A stretch of 64,000 nt of DNA, taken from contig NZ_BNJG01000004.1 in NCBI RefSeq assembly GCF_016587375.1, positions 62,001 to 126,000 of the forward strand, read 5' to 3'. The notes under the pieces were generated by a model that saw only the letters and a list, made by a program, of their open reading frames with translations, had not been told where the DNA came from and searched no databases. The stretch is from Ktedonobacter robiniae (GTDB lineage Bacteria > Chloroflexota > Ktedonobacteria > Ktedonobacterales > Ktedonobacteraceae). Position numbers and translations under genes: made by a program. Position 1 is the first letter of the stretch. The number at the start of each line of letters is the position of its first letter. Shown here one piece after another: positions 52,286 through 60,201 of this stretch.

Positions 52286-53815
52286 ATGCAGGCAATACGT
52301 TGGCGCTTTGGTGGCCTCTTTTGGCGACTCACCATGTCGTACTTGATGGTCACCCTCATCGCTGCCCTGGCAATTGAGTGCGCGATCACCCTCATTCCAT
52401 TATTGAGGGATCTTCAGCAAGCCAACGTGTCGCCATTGCAAACAGTAGAGAAACAGGGAGCTACACGAATAGCTCCCTATATGGACAATATATCAACCAC
52501 ATCGGATGCGCAAGCCCTCCGCTACGCGCTTGCCGTCCCGCTTTTTGATGAGATAAGCCATGATGATCCTCGGCTTACTTTCGTTGCTATTCTCAATCAA
52601 GCTGGACAGCCTCTCACTTCAACATCTTGCGCAAGCTCCCAATTGCTTTCTCTGGGCACGCAAAAGTGCGCGCAACAAACGCAGCAGAAGCTCACCACGC
52701 TGCAATCTTACGAAACAACGCAGCGCACAATACGCGAAATAACCAGCCTCAATCGTTCTTCAACTCAGGTCATTCATAGCCTTCCAACTGGCGAGTCTCT
52801 TATTGCCGTCTCCATACAGAGCCACGGCAAGCAAACAGCAGTCACACTCCTCGTCGTGATCAATGGCCCCGTCGTCACGCAAAGCACACGTACCATACAA
52901 CTACAACAGGTCATTTCTACATTATGGAATTACTGGCAGCCCACGGGCTTTTACTTCATCTTCTTATCTACCGCCCTGGGCACAAGCGCCGGCATGCTTA
53001 TCTCGCATAATCTTACCCGTCGCTTGCGTCGTATCGCTCAGGCAACAAAAGAGTGGAGCCGGGGAGAATTTCAGATGACCATCCATGATCACGCTCACGA
53101 TGAGGTAGGGCAATTAAGCAAAGACCTCAATAATATGGCGGAACAACTTCAGATGCTACTTCTAACCCGGCGAAAACTGGCTATCATGGAGGAGCGCACA
53201 CGTTTAAAACGGGACTTACATGACGCGGTCAAGCAGCACCTGTTCGCGGTCCAGATGCAGCTATCAGCGGTACGGGTACTCTTTCCGAAAGACGCGAATA
53301 CCCCTTATCGTCACCTCGTTGAGGCTGAAAAGCTGGCCCTGCTAGCCCAACAAGAGTTAGCCACGCTGATTGAAGAGCTACGTCCAGCGGGGCTGGCAAA
53401 TAAGAACCTTGCTCTTGCTATTGAGGAGATGAGTCATGATTGGTCACGCCGCACGGCCATCGCTATCTATGTGCGTATTGAGCAGGAACATCCTCTCCCG
53501 GTCGAAATTGAGCAGGCACTCTTTCGCGTCACGCAGGAGGCTCTTTCCAATATCGCCCGGCATAGCGGAGCACGTACCGTGAACCTTGAGCTGCTAGGCC
53601 AAGCACACGCGATCACCCTTACCATAAAAGACGATGGACACGGCTTCGACCTCTCCGTTGCTCGTCAGCAGAAACACAGCATAGGACTACGAAGCATGTA
53701 TGAACGCATTGAAGACATCCATGGTATATTCTCCCTTGAGAGTACAGCTAACGGAACGTCTATCAAAGCGTATGTTCCAATACCAGCGACAGCAACAGCA
53801 ACAGCAGCAGAATAA
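52286..53815 (+). CDS. Sensor histidine kinase, NarL/LiaS type
   Basis: 509 residues: membrane segment about 15-40, an extracellular sensor domain to about 215, second membrane segment near 222-240, HAMP (TRRLRRIAQATKEWSRGEF), then HisKA_3 with phosphorylated histidine in RLKRDLHDAVKQHLF near 312, and an ATPase domain with TQEALSNIARHSGA and DDGHGFDLS. It pairs with the response regulator that starts 16 bases later. The very end encodes an Ala/Thr tract from a short GCAACA-type repeat (53785-53812). The stimulus is unknown; the operon suggests envelope or peptide stress. Confidence 0.92.
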   Translation: MQAIRWRFGGLFWRLTMSYLMVTLIAALAIECAITLIPLLRDLQQANVSPLQTVEKQGATRIAPYMDNISTTSDAQALRYALAVPLFDEISHDDPRLTFVAILNQAGQPLTSTSCASSQLLSLGTQKCAQQTQQKLTTLQSYETTQRTIREITSLNRSSTQVIHSLPTGESLIAVSIQSHGKQTAVTLLVVINGPVVTQSTRTIQLQQVISTLWNYWQPTGFYFIFLSTALGTSAGMLISHNLTRRLRRIAQATKEWSRGEFQMTIHDHAHDEVGQLSKDLNNMAEQLQMLLLTRRKLAIMEERTRLKRDLHDAVKQHLFAVQMQLSAVRVLFPKDANTPYRHLVEAEKLALLAQQELATLIEELRPAGLANKNLALAIEEMSHDWSRRTAIAIYVRIEQEHPLPVEIEQALFRVTQEALSNIARHSGARTVNLELLGQAHAITLTIKDDGHGFDLSVARQQKHSIGLRSMYERIEDIHGIFSLESTANGTSIKAYVPIPATATATAAE

Positions 53816-53831
53816 GAAAGAGAAAAATAGC

Positions 53832-54482
53832 ATGAAAGAGGTAATTCGGGTATGTATTGTGGATGATCATATCGTAGTTCGCCAGGGGGTGCAGGCTTTC
53901 TTAGCAACACAGCCCGATATTGAGGTGGTGGGGGAGGCAGGTTCGGGCGAGGAGGCTATTCAATTGGTCAGAGACCTGGCACCAGACGTTCTTCTCCTCG
54001 ATCTTGCCATGCCAGGATTAGATGGTGTGGAGACGACGCGCCGCGTGAAGCTGGTCAGCCCCCAAACACATGTTGTGGTTCTCACCTCGTATGTACAGGA
54101 TGAGTATATCTTCCCTGCCATCCGCGCTGGCGCGCTTTCATACCTACTCAAAGAATCCGCTGGGGAAGAGATTGTTAACGCGATCCATAAAGCCGCTCGT
54201 GGCGAAGCTATTCTCCATCCACGTATCGCTTCACGCGTAGTACAGGAATTGCAAGGAAAACGTCAGACAGAGATCAACCCATTTAGCGAACTCAGTGAGC
54301 GCGAGATGGAAGTGCTGCACTTGATTGCCAATGGATTCAATAACGCGGCAATCGCCGAACGCCTGGTTATCAGCGAGGGAACCGTGAAGAGCCACGTCAA
54401 CAGCATCCTGAGCAAACTCCACCTCACTGACCGAACACAGGCCGCGATCTTTGCCTGGCGCGAAGGCATCGTCAGAAAGTAA
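53832..54482 (+). CDS. Response regulator, NarL/FixJ (LuxR) type
   Basis: 216 residues: receiver domain with acidic pocket VDDH near 10, phosphorylated Asp in VLLLDLAMPG near 55, Thr/Ser in VVLTSY and Lys in YLLKES. A LuxR-type HTH follows with LSEREMEVLHLIANGFNNAA and ERLVISEGTVKSHVNSILSK. It is the partner of the adjacent kinase and may bind the direct repeats at 48347-48387 to control its own transporter operon. ATG at 53832; a longer in-frame extension overlaps the kinase gene and is unlikely. Its stop is only nine bases from the stop of the converging PLP gene. Confidence 0.93.
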   Translation: MKEVIRVCIVDDHIVVRQGVQAFLATQPDIEVVGEAGSGEEAIQLVRDLAPDVLLLDLAMPGLDGVETTRRVKLVSPQTHVVVLTSYVQDEYIFPAIRAGALSYLLKESAGEEIVNAIHKAARGEAILHPRIASRVVQELQGKRQTEINPFSELSEREMEVLHLIANGFNNAAIAERLVISEGTVKSHVNSILSKLHLTDRTQAAIFAWREGIVRK

Positions 54483-54491
54483 TGATGAATT

Positions 54492-55724
54492 TTAGAAGGA
54501 GGAAAGAATGCGCTCCACCTCCGCGAAGTCATGGACAAGGTGCGATGAAGGTCGTTCAGGCGCCAGATATTGTGGCTGCTTCAATCCGCTCCCTGTAATG
54601 TAGAGGACAACCTCGTCATCTGGCGTAATAAGCCCGCTGGCAAGGGCGGGTTTCAGGCAGGCAAATGTAGATGCCGCCGCCGGTTCCGCAAGCACACCCG
54701 CGTACCTGGCAAGGATGGAAATCGCGTGCAGGGTATCATCATCCGAAACAGCAACGAACGCGCCTTTGCTCTCCTGGATATCATGTAAAGCGAGGGCTGC
54801 CCCGATAGGCGCGTCTACAGCGATGCCATCTGCAATCGTCCTGGCAGACGACTGGTACCGCCGTTGTAGAGCGACCTCGCCGCGCTCCCATGCTTCCTTT
54901 AAGGGCTGACAGTACTCGGCCTGGACGCCAATAATCCGAGGAAGACGCTCAGTCACACCGCATGCCTTCAACTCGCGGAATCCCTTTACCATAGCGCTCA
55001 TGGTTATCCCGTCCCCTACAGGAACAACCAGCACATCGGGAACCCGCCAACCAAGCTGCTCCCAGATCTCCAGGGCAACCGTTTTCTTGGCTTCCAGCGT
55101 CAACGGATTGACGCCTGTATTGCGATCTCCCCAACCCAGGAGACGCGCAGCCTTACGAGAGAAGGCAAACGCGCACTCATACCCTCCCTCAACTTTGAAG
55201 ACCGTCGCCCCCGCAAGTTGCATAATACGTAGCTTGCTCTCCGAAACATGAGCCGGAACAAAATTGACGGCCTTTATTCCACTCGCGGCAGCTCCCACAG
55301 CGAGCGAGACCGCTACGTTTCCGGTCGAAGCACAGGATACCACGCCAATCTTATTCCGTAAGGCATATTCGAGCACCAGCGCGGTCGCCCGATCCTTATT
55401 TGAGCCGGTAGGCGTTCTCGTTTCATCTTTGAGCCAGAGCCGTGGCAATTGTGTCAGTTGGCGCAGCGGATCGGGAGCGATGAGCGGAGTATTGCCAACA
55501 AAGAGCGGATACCGAACCTCCTGGTCATCCAGGGGGAGCAAAGCGCTATAACGCCACATCCCCTTGTGAGCAGCAGATACGGGCGGAATCAGTGACGCAT
55601 TATACTCATAGTCGTACAGGATAAGATCATCGTTATCTGGAATACGAGGCAGCATGGGAGATGGCTCACGCGTAGACATAGAGCCATCCCAATGCATAAT
55701 AGTTTCCGAGCGAACTTTGCCCAT
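54492..55724 (-). CDS. Threonine-synthase-like PLP enzyme
   Basis: A 410-residue fold-type-II PLP enzyme. The Schiff-base lysine is in TPTGSNKDRATALV near 110, the phosphate loop is SCASTGNVAVSLAVGAAASG, and the late glycine loop is PVGDGITMSAMVKGF. It resembles threonine synthase, which converts O-phosphohomoserine to threonine, but GSNKDR replaces the usual GSFKDR and the N-terminus differs. In this cluster it more likely forms a non-protein amino acid by elimination or replacement. It ends the sbnAB-exporter transcript and starts 72 bases after the exporter stop. Confidence 0.82.
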   Translation of the reverse strand: MGKVRSETIMHWDGSMSTREPSPMLPRIPDNDDLILYDYEYNASLIPPVSAAHKGMWRYSALLPLDDQEVRYPLFVGNTPLIAPDPLRQLTQLPRLWLKDETRTPTGSNKDRATALVLEYALRNKIGVVSCASTGNVAVSLAVGAAASGIKAVNFVPAHVSESKLRIMQLAGATVFKVEGGYECAFAFSRKAARLLGWGDRNTGVNPLTLEAKKTVALEIWEQLGWRVPDVLVVPVGDGITMSAMVKGFRELKACGVTERLPRIIGVQAEYCQPLKEAWERGEVALQRRYQSSARTIADGIAVDAPIGAALALHDIQESKGAFVAVSDDDTLHAISILARYAGVLAEPAAASTFACLKPALASGLITPDDEVVLYITGSGLKQPQYLAPERPSSHLVHDFAEVERILSSF

Positions 55725-55796
55725 TACACGTTACCTTCCTTTCTCGCCATGGGTTCGCGCAGAGCAATTAGAGCAATAGCTAATTCAACAGTCGCA

Positions 55797-57764
55797 TCAA
55801 GACGAATGAACAGCAAGAGGATCATCAATGACTTGTTGCATGAACTGCTGATTGTACAGCCTGGCATACAAGCCATTGCGCTCCAATAGCTCTTGATGAG
55901 TACCTTGCTCCACAATATTGCCCTTATCTACAACCAGAATCACATCAGCCGAGAGGATGGTTGAGAGACGATGCGCAATCGCAATGGTAGTACGTTCCTT
56001 CATCAATGGTTCAAGCGCGGCCTGAATCAGCCGCTCGGAATGGGTATCGAGCGAACTCGTCGCCTCATCCAATATAAGAATACGTGGATTCTTGAGGATA
56101 ACGCGGGCGATGGCGAGACGCTGCTTCTCTCCTCCTGAGAGCCGATAGCCGCGTTCACCAACGATAGTATCGTACCCCTCATCGAACTCCATAATGCGCT
56201 CGTGAATGGCAGCCGCCATGGTAGCCGCGATCATCTCCTCTTCGGTGGCTTCTGGACGAGCATACAATAAGTTCTCGCGGATGGAGGAGTGAAAGAGAAA
56301 CGTCTCCTGCGTGACCACGCCAATGAGCGAACTGAGCGACTCTAGCTTGATATTCCTTACGTCGTGCCCATCAATCTCCACAGCACCGCTATCCACGTCA
56401 TAGAGCCGTGGGATAAGATACGTCATGGTGGTCTTACCAGCGCCGCTCGGCCCAACCAGGGCCGCTAGCTGACCAGGTTGGATGTGAAACGAGAGCGAAT
56501 GAAGGGTAATAGGAGTGGCGGGCTCCACGGGTGGGTTGCCCTGCTCAGTGGCGGCGGACTTCACTCCATTTTTCCGGTTGCTCGTATTCTCCTTCGCGGC
56601 CAGATCAGGGAGAGGCGCAACGCCGTCACGTTTGTAGGAGAAGGTGACCTCTTTGAAAGCTACCTCGCCGCGCACCTGCTGCGCGGTCAAGCTAAGAGCG
56701 TCGGGAGCATCCTCAATCTCCACGGGCATGTCCATATACTCAAAGATGCGATCAAACAACGCCAGCGACCCTTGAATATTAAGCTGCAAGGGGAATATCT
56801 GACTGAAGGAGCTAAACAGCCTCGTTTGCAGGGCAGTAAACGCAACGATACCACCAATCGTAATCGCCGCGTTCCCCTCCTTCGCGCTAATGATTTGCCA
56901 GCTCGCGACAATGTAGATAATCGCGGGCGTGAAGGTGTAAAATATATTAAAGAAGAACATGTTCCAGCGGCCCGTCATCTGCTGCTGAATACTCAGTGTG
57001 GTGAGCTTCCTGTTCTCCTGTTTAAAGCGGTCCCGCACCAGGCCTTGTCGCCCCAGGGTTTTAATGAGCAGGACACCACTCACAGAGAGCGTTTCCTGCA
57101 TGACCGCATGCAGGGTAGCCATCGTCTGCTGCGTCAAAGAGCTAATCCGGCGGCGTACCCTGCCCGCGCGGTGCGTCAACCATAAGAACAGAGGCAACAG
57201 CGCGATGGATATGACCGTCAGCAGAACGTTGATATAGAGCATGGCGATTAGCGTAATCACCACGTTGAGAATGGTCGCTAAGGCCGAGGTAAAGGTATCT
57301 GTAACAGCCTGCTGAGCGCCATTAATGTCATTTGAGAGACGGGACTGTATCTCGCCGGTTCGCGTTGAGGTGAAGAAACGAAACGGCATCATTTGCAGCT
57401 TGGAATAGAGCTTATCACGAAAGTCGCGCATGATGTTCTGTCCAATCAGGCTATTAAGATAGGATTGGGCAACACCAATTAAGCCTCCGACAAGGGCCGC
57501 AGAGAGGCCAATTGTGGCGTAGAAAAACAAATTGCTGGTACTACGGCTAATGACGGCTTCATCCAGGATTGCGCGAATAATGAAGGGGTTTATCACACCC
57601 AGTACCGTCGTGGCCAATATAATGAGGAACTCAATGCCCAGGTAAACCTTGTATGGCTTAAATGCCGCGCCGATACGCTTGAGTGTATGCCAATCCGCCT
57701 TCTGGTTACGCACCACCTTTTTCTCTGCGCCAGAAGATGGACCTTTGCTGGTAGCCTGTATCAT
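55797..57764 (-). CDS. ABC exporter, fused permease/ATPase
   Basis: A 655-residue half-transporter: six membrane segments (about 30-330), then ATPase with Walker A VGPSGAGKTTMTYLI, signature LSGGEKQRLAIARVI, Walker B ILILDEATSSLD and IAHRLSTI. A ~45-residue insert (DLAAKENTSNRKNGVKSAATEQGNPPVEP region) lies between the permease and the ATPase. It is 22 bases downstream of sbnB, so it is probably the exporter of the peptide made by this cluster. ATG at 57764 follows GAGGAG. Confidence 0.92.
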   Translation of the reverse strand: MIQATSKGPSSGAEKKVVRNQKADWHTLKRIGAAFKPYKVYLGIEFLIILATTVLGVINPFIIRAILDEAVISRSTSNLFFYATIGLSAALVGGLIGVAQSYLNSLIGQNIMRDFRDKLYSKLQMMPFRFFTSTRTGEIQSRLSNDINGAQQAVTDTFTSALATILNVVITLIAMLYINVLLTVISIALLPLFLWLTHRAGRVRRRISSLTQQTMATLHAVMQETLSVSGVLLIKTLGRQGLVRDRFKQENRKLTTLSIQQQMTGRWNMFFFNIFYTFTPAIIYIVASWQIISAKEGNAAITIGGIVAFTALQTRLFSSFSQIFPLQLNIQGSLALFDRIFEYMDMPVEIEDAPDALSLTAQQVRGEVAFKEVTFSYKRDGVAPLPDLAAKENTSNRKNGVKSAATEQGNPPVEPATPITLHSLSFHIQPGQLAALVGPSGAGKTTMTYLIPRLYDVDSGAVEIDGHDVRNIKLESLSSLIGVVTQETFLFHSSIRENLLYARPEATEEEMIAATMAAAIHERIMEFDEGYDTIVGERGYRLSGGEKQRLAIARVILKNPRILILDEATSSLDTHSERLIQAALEPLMKERTTIAIAHRLSTILSADVILVVDKGNIVEQGTHQELLERNGLYARLYNQQFMQQVIDDPLAVHSS

Positions 57765-57786
57765 AAGTTGACTCCTCGCTTGTTTG

Positions 57787-58839
57787 CTATCGTGATAACC
57801 AGATCCCTAGATCTAGCTTTAAGGCCGACTGATAGACGTGCGCGGCCATGGCTACATCTTCAATCGCGAGGCCGAAGGGGTTCACATACACAATATCATC
57901 GAGGGAGCGCCGACCGCTTTTCTTCCCGGCGACGATCTCGCCAAGCTGCGCATCTATACGACGTGGCGCTTCCCCGGTATGGTGCTCAATAACGTCGTCG
58001 GGGCCAACGATTTGCCCCTGGCGATACATGCGGCCCAGCAATCTTCTTGGGTCGCTCTTGACCAGGTGCCAATCATCAACAACCGCCAGGTCAGCTTTCA
58101 AGACGACTTCGGGTAGGGCATCATCAAGGGAAACATTGACGAGGATCGAGCCGCGCTGTAGCCACTCATACTGGATATAGCCAGTGGTGGTGGTGGTGGT
58201 GGGCACGATGAGTTGAGCATCGCGAATAGCCTCCTCCGCGGAGGAAGAGAGGCGCATCGCGACCTCATACTCTCCCAAGAATGGGGCAAGCTCGCTCTCA
58301 AGGGCATGGATGCGTTCAACATCCAGATCATAGATGCGAATTGAGCGCAGTTCAGGAATCCTTTGCACGAGAAGCTCAATATGCGCTTTCGCCAGTATTC
58401 CCGCGCCAATAACGGCCAGGGTGTGGATGTTGCGCCCCTTCAATACATCAACGGCGAGCGCTGTCACGCTGGCGGTTCGCAGACTTGAGATCTGCGCGCC
58501 TTCCATTAAGCACACAATACGTACCGAGAGGTCATCGTAGAGCATGGTCAAGCCGCTCGCCCGTGGTAGGCCGCGTTTCGGATTGTTAATATTGCCGTTA
58601 ATGATCTTTGTGCCCGCAATGTTCAGGGAGCCCCCTACATAGCCGGGCATATTAAGGCTACGCACGGCTTCACCGTGACTGTTTTTCCATGATAGGTAGG
58701 CTTCATCGGGCAAAATAGTTTCCCCTATCCCATGGAGATGTAATACCTCGCGTATAACGGCGACGCTATCAACCTCTTTACATGCTAGTTTCACCTCTTT
58801 TTGTGAGAGATAGAGAATATTATCATTACTATTGTTCAT
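57787..58839 (-). CDS. sbnB: SbnB-like dehydrogenase for L-2,3-diaminopropionate
   Basis: A 350-residue member of the ornithine cyclodeaminase/mu-crystallin family, SbnB branch. The Rossmann motif is AVIGAGILAKAHIELL near 145; SLNMPGYVGGSLNIAGTKII and ISSLRTASVTALAVDVL are typical. SbnB oxidatively splits N-(1-amino-1-carboxyl-2-ethyl)-glutamate to L-Dap and 2-oxoglutarate with NAD+. Co-operonic with sbnA. A run of six threonines (TTTTTT) is encoded by a GTG/CAC repeat at about 58182-58199. ATG at 58839 follows AGGAG. Confidence 0.9.
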   Translation of the reverse strand: MNNSNDNILYLSQKEVKLACKEVDSVAVIREVLHLHGIGETILPDEAYLSWKNSHGEAVRSLNMPGYVGGSLNIAGTKIINGNINNPKRGLPRASGLTMLYDDLSVRIVCLMEGAQISSLRTASVTALAVDVLKGRNIHTLAVIGAGILAKAHIELLVQRIPELRSIRIYDLDVERIHALESELAPFLGEYEVAMRLSSSAEEAIRDAQLIVPTTTTTTGYIQYEWLQRGSILVNVSLDDALPEVVLKADLAVVDDWHLVKSDPRRLLGRMYRQGQIVGPDDVIEHHTGEAPRRIDAQLGEIVAGKKSGRRSLDDIVYVNPFGLAIEDVAMAAHVYQSALKLDLGIWLSR

Positions 58840-58909
58840 ATTTACTCCTGATGTTAATCGGCGCTAGAAGCACCAGTTGGTCCAGACACGCCACCCCTTA
58901 CGCGACGAG

Positions 58910-58996
58910 GCCGGCCAACTTGTACGGCCAATCCCTTTAACGGTAGCGAGTGTCACTACTAGTAATGGGTGTGCCACGCGACAGCACCGTGGTTCG
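58910..58996. repeat. Intergenic hairpin repeat, copy C
   Basis: Located in the 159-base gap between sbnA and sbnB. It carries GCCAACTTGTACGG, GGTAGCGAGTGTCACTAC and GTGTGCCACGCG, matching copy B at most positions. Its outer stem is weaker than in copy B. Confidence 0.6.
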
Positions 58997-58998
58997 CG

Positions 58999-60042
58999 CT
59001 AGTTTGCTTTCGCAATAGACTCAAGTGGTCCCAGGTGTTCGGCTGTGAGGGTTATGTTGTGCTGCTGTAGCCAGGCATCATTGTAGATGGAAGAGGCGTA
59101 GTTTCGCCCACTATCAGCGCAGACACAGGCAACACGTGTATCTTCGGGGTGCGAGGCGAGATACCGAACGCACGCGGCAAGGGATGCGCCACTGGAGCCA
59201 CCTACATGAATATCTGTCGCTCGATAGAGTTCGCGGCAGAAGGCGAAGGCTTCTTCATCATGTACCAGCATGTGACTGTCGTACAAATCCGCGCTGATAA
59301 AATGGGAGCGCCGGGATGAACCGATACCTGTGAGTTTCCGTGGCGCGGGCGGTGTGCCAAAAATGACTGACCCATGGGCATCAACGCCGATAATCCGCGT
59401 CGCGGGGCTGACCTCGCGGAAGAAGCGACCAATACCGGAAAGGGTTCCTCCAGTCGAGACGGGCACAAAAACAGCGTCCACCTGCTCATCCATCTGTTGA
59501 TAAACTTCTGGTCCTGTGCATGAGTAGTGAATATGAGGATTAGCGGAGCTTGAGTACTGATCGGTCCAGGTATAGTTTTGATGCTGACTGCATAGTTCCT
59601 GTACCCTGGCAAGGCGCGAAAGAAGAAAACCACCACTGGTATCTGGCTCGTACACCATCTCAATGGACGCGTCCAATGCCTCCATTTTGGCAATGTTCTC
59701 CTCTGTCGTCTTCGGATCAATGACCGCGATAAAGCGATAGCCTCTGGCTTTACATTGAAAGGCCAGGGCTACACCCAGGTTTCCCGATGTGGACTCAATA
59801 ATCGTGGATCCCTCGGAAAGGAGTCCACGATCTTCAAGGTGCTGGATCAGGGAGTACCCGGTTCGGTCTTTCATCGATCCCGTTGGATTATATCCTTCTA
59901 ATTTCAGGTGAACGGTATGCGTCTTGCCTGCCACCGAGAGGTGAAGCGCTTGCATCGGTGTCTGTCCGACCTGGTGCACCAGCTTCTGTAGCTCTCCCAT
60001 TGGCAAATTTGTCAATCCACTTTGATATATTGAAGCCACCAC
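58999..60042 (-). CDS. sbnA: SbnA-like PLP synthase (O-phosphoserine + glutamate)
   Basis: 347 residues of the cysteine-synthase fold, SbnA branch. The Schiff-base lysine is in GYNPTGSMKDRTGYSLI near 58, the substrate loop is ESTSGNLGVALAFQC, and the cofactor phosphate loop is PVSTGGTLSGIGRFF. SbnA makes N-(1-amino-1-carboxyl-2-ethyl)-glutamate from O-phospho-L-serine and glutamate, the precursor that SbnB converts to L-Dap. The start is GTG at 60042 or 60039, after AAAAGGAGGG. It follows the NRPS gene in the same direction. Confidence 0.9.
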   Translation of the reverse strand: MVASIYQSGLTNLPMGELQKLVHQVGQTPMQALHLSVAGKTHTVHLKLEGYNPTGSMKDRTGYSLIQHLEDRGLLSEGSTIIESTSGNLGVALAFQCKARGYRFIAVIDPKTTEENIAKMEALDASIEMVYEPDTSGGFLLSRLARVQELCSQHQNYTWTDQYSSSANPHIHYSCTGPEVYQQMDEQVDAVFVPVSTGGTLSGIGRFFREVSPATRIIGVDAHGSVIFGTPPAPRKLTGIGSSRRSHFISADLYDSHMLVHDEEAFAFCRELYRATDIHVGGSSGASLAACVRYLASHPEDTRVACVCADSGRNYASSIYNDAWLQQHNITLTAEHLGPLESIAKAN

Positions 60043-60078
60043 GCCCTCCTTTTAGCATAGGCATACTATTTATCGTTT

Positions 60079-60101
60079 CTGGTGCACTAAATGTGCACCA
60101 G
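60079..60101. repeat. Hairpin upstream of sbnA
   Basis: A perfect 9-bp inverted repeat, CTGGTGCAC with GTGCACCAG, around TAAAT, 37 bases before the sbnA start. Possible operator or processing site. Confidence 0.45.
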
Positions 60102-60127
60102 ATCGGTGCTACTTAAGTACTTTAATT

Positions 60128-60189
60128 AAAGAATCCAGAAATAGAGCGAGATAACGAATGGGGAAGCCTTTCGCATTCCTGGATTCTTT
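60128..60189 (-). terminator. Long stem-loop after the NRPS gene
   Basis: AAAGAATCCAG (60128-60138) pairs with CTGGATTCTTT (60179-60189), enclosing a second small stem. It starts 12 bases after the NRPS stop on the minus strand and is followed by an AT-rich tract. It could terminate or partly attenuate before sbnA. Confidence 0.5.
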
Positions 60190-60201
60190 CCTTAAACTCC
60201 A

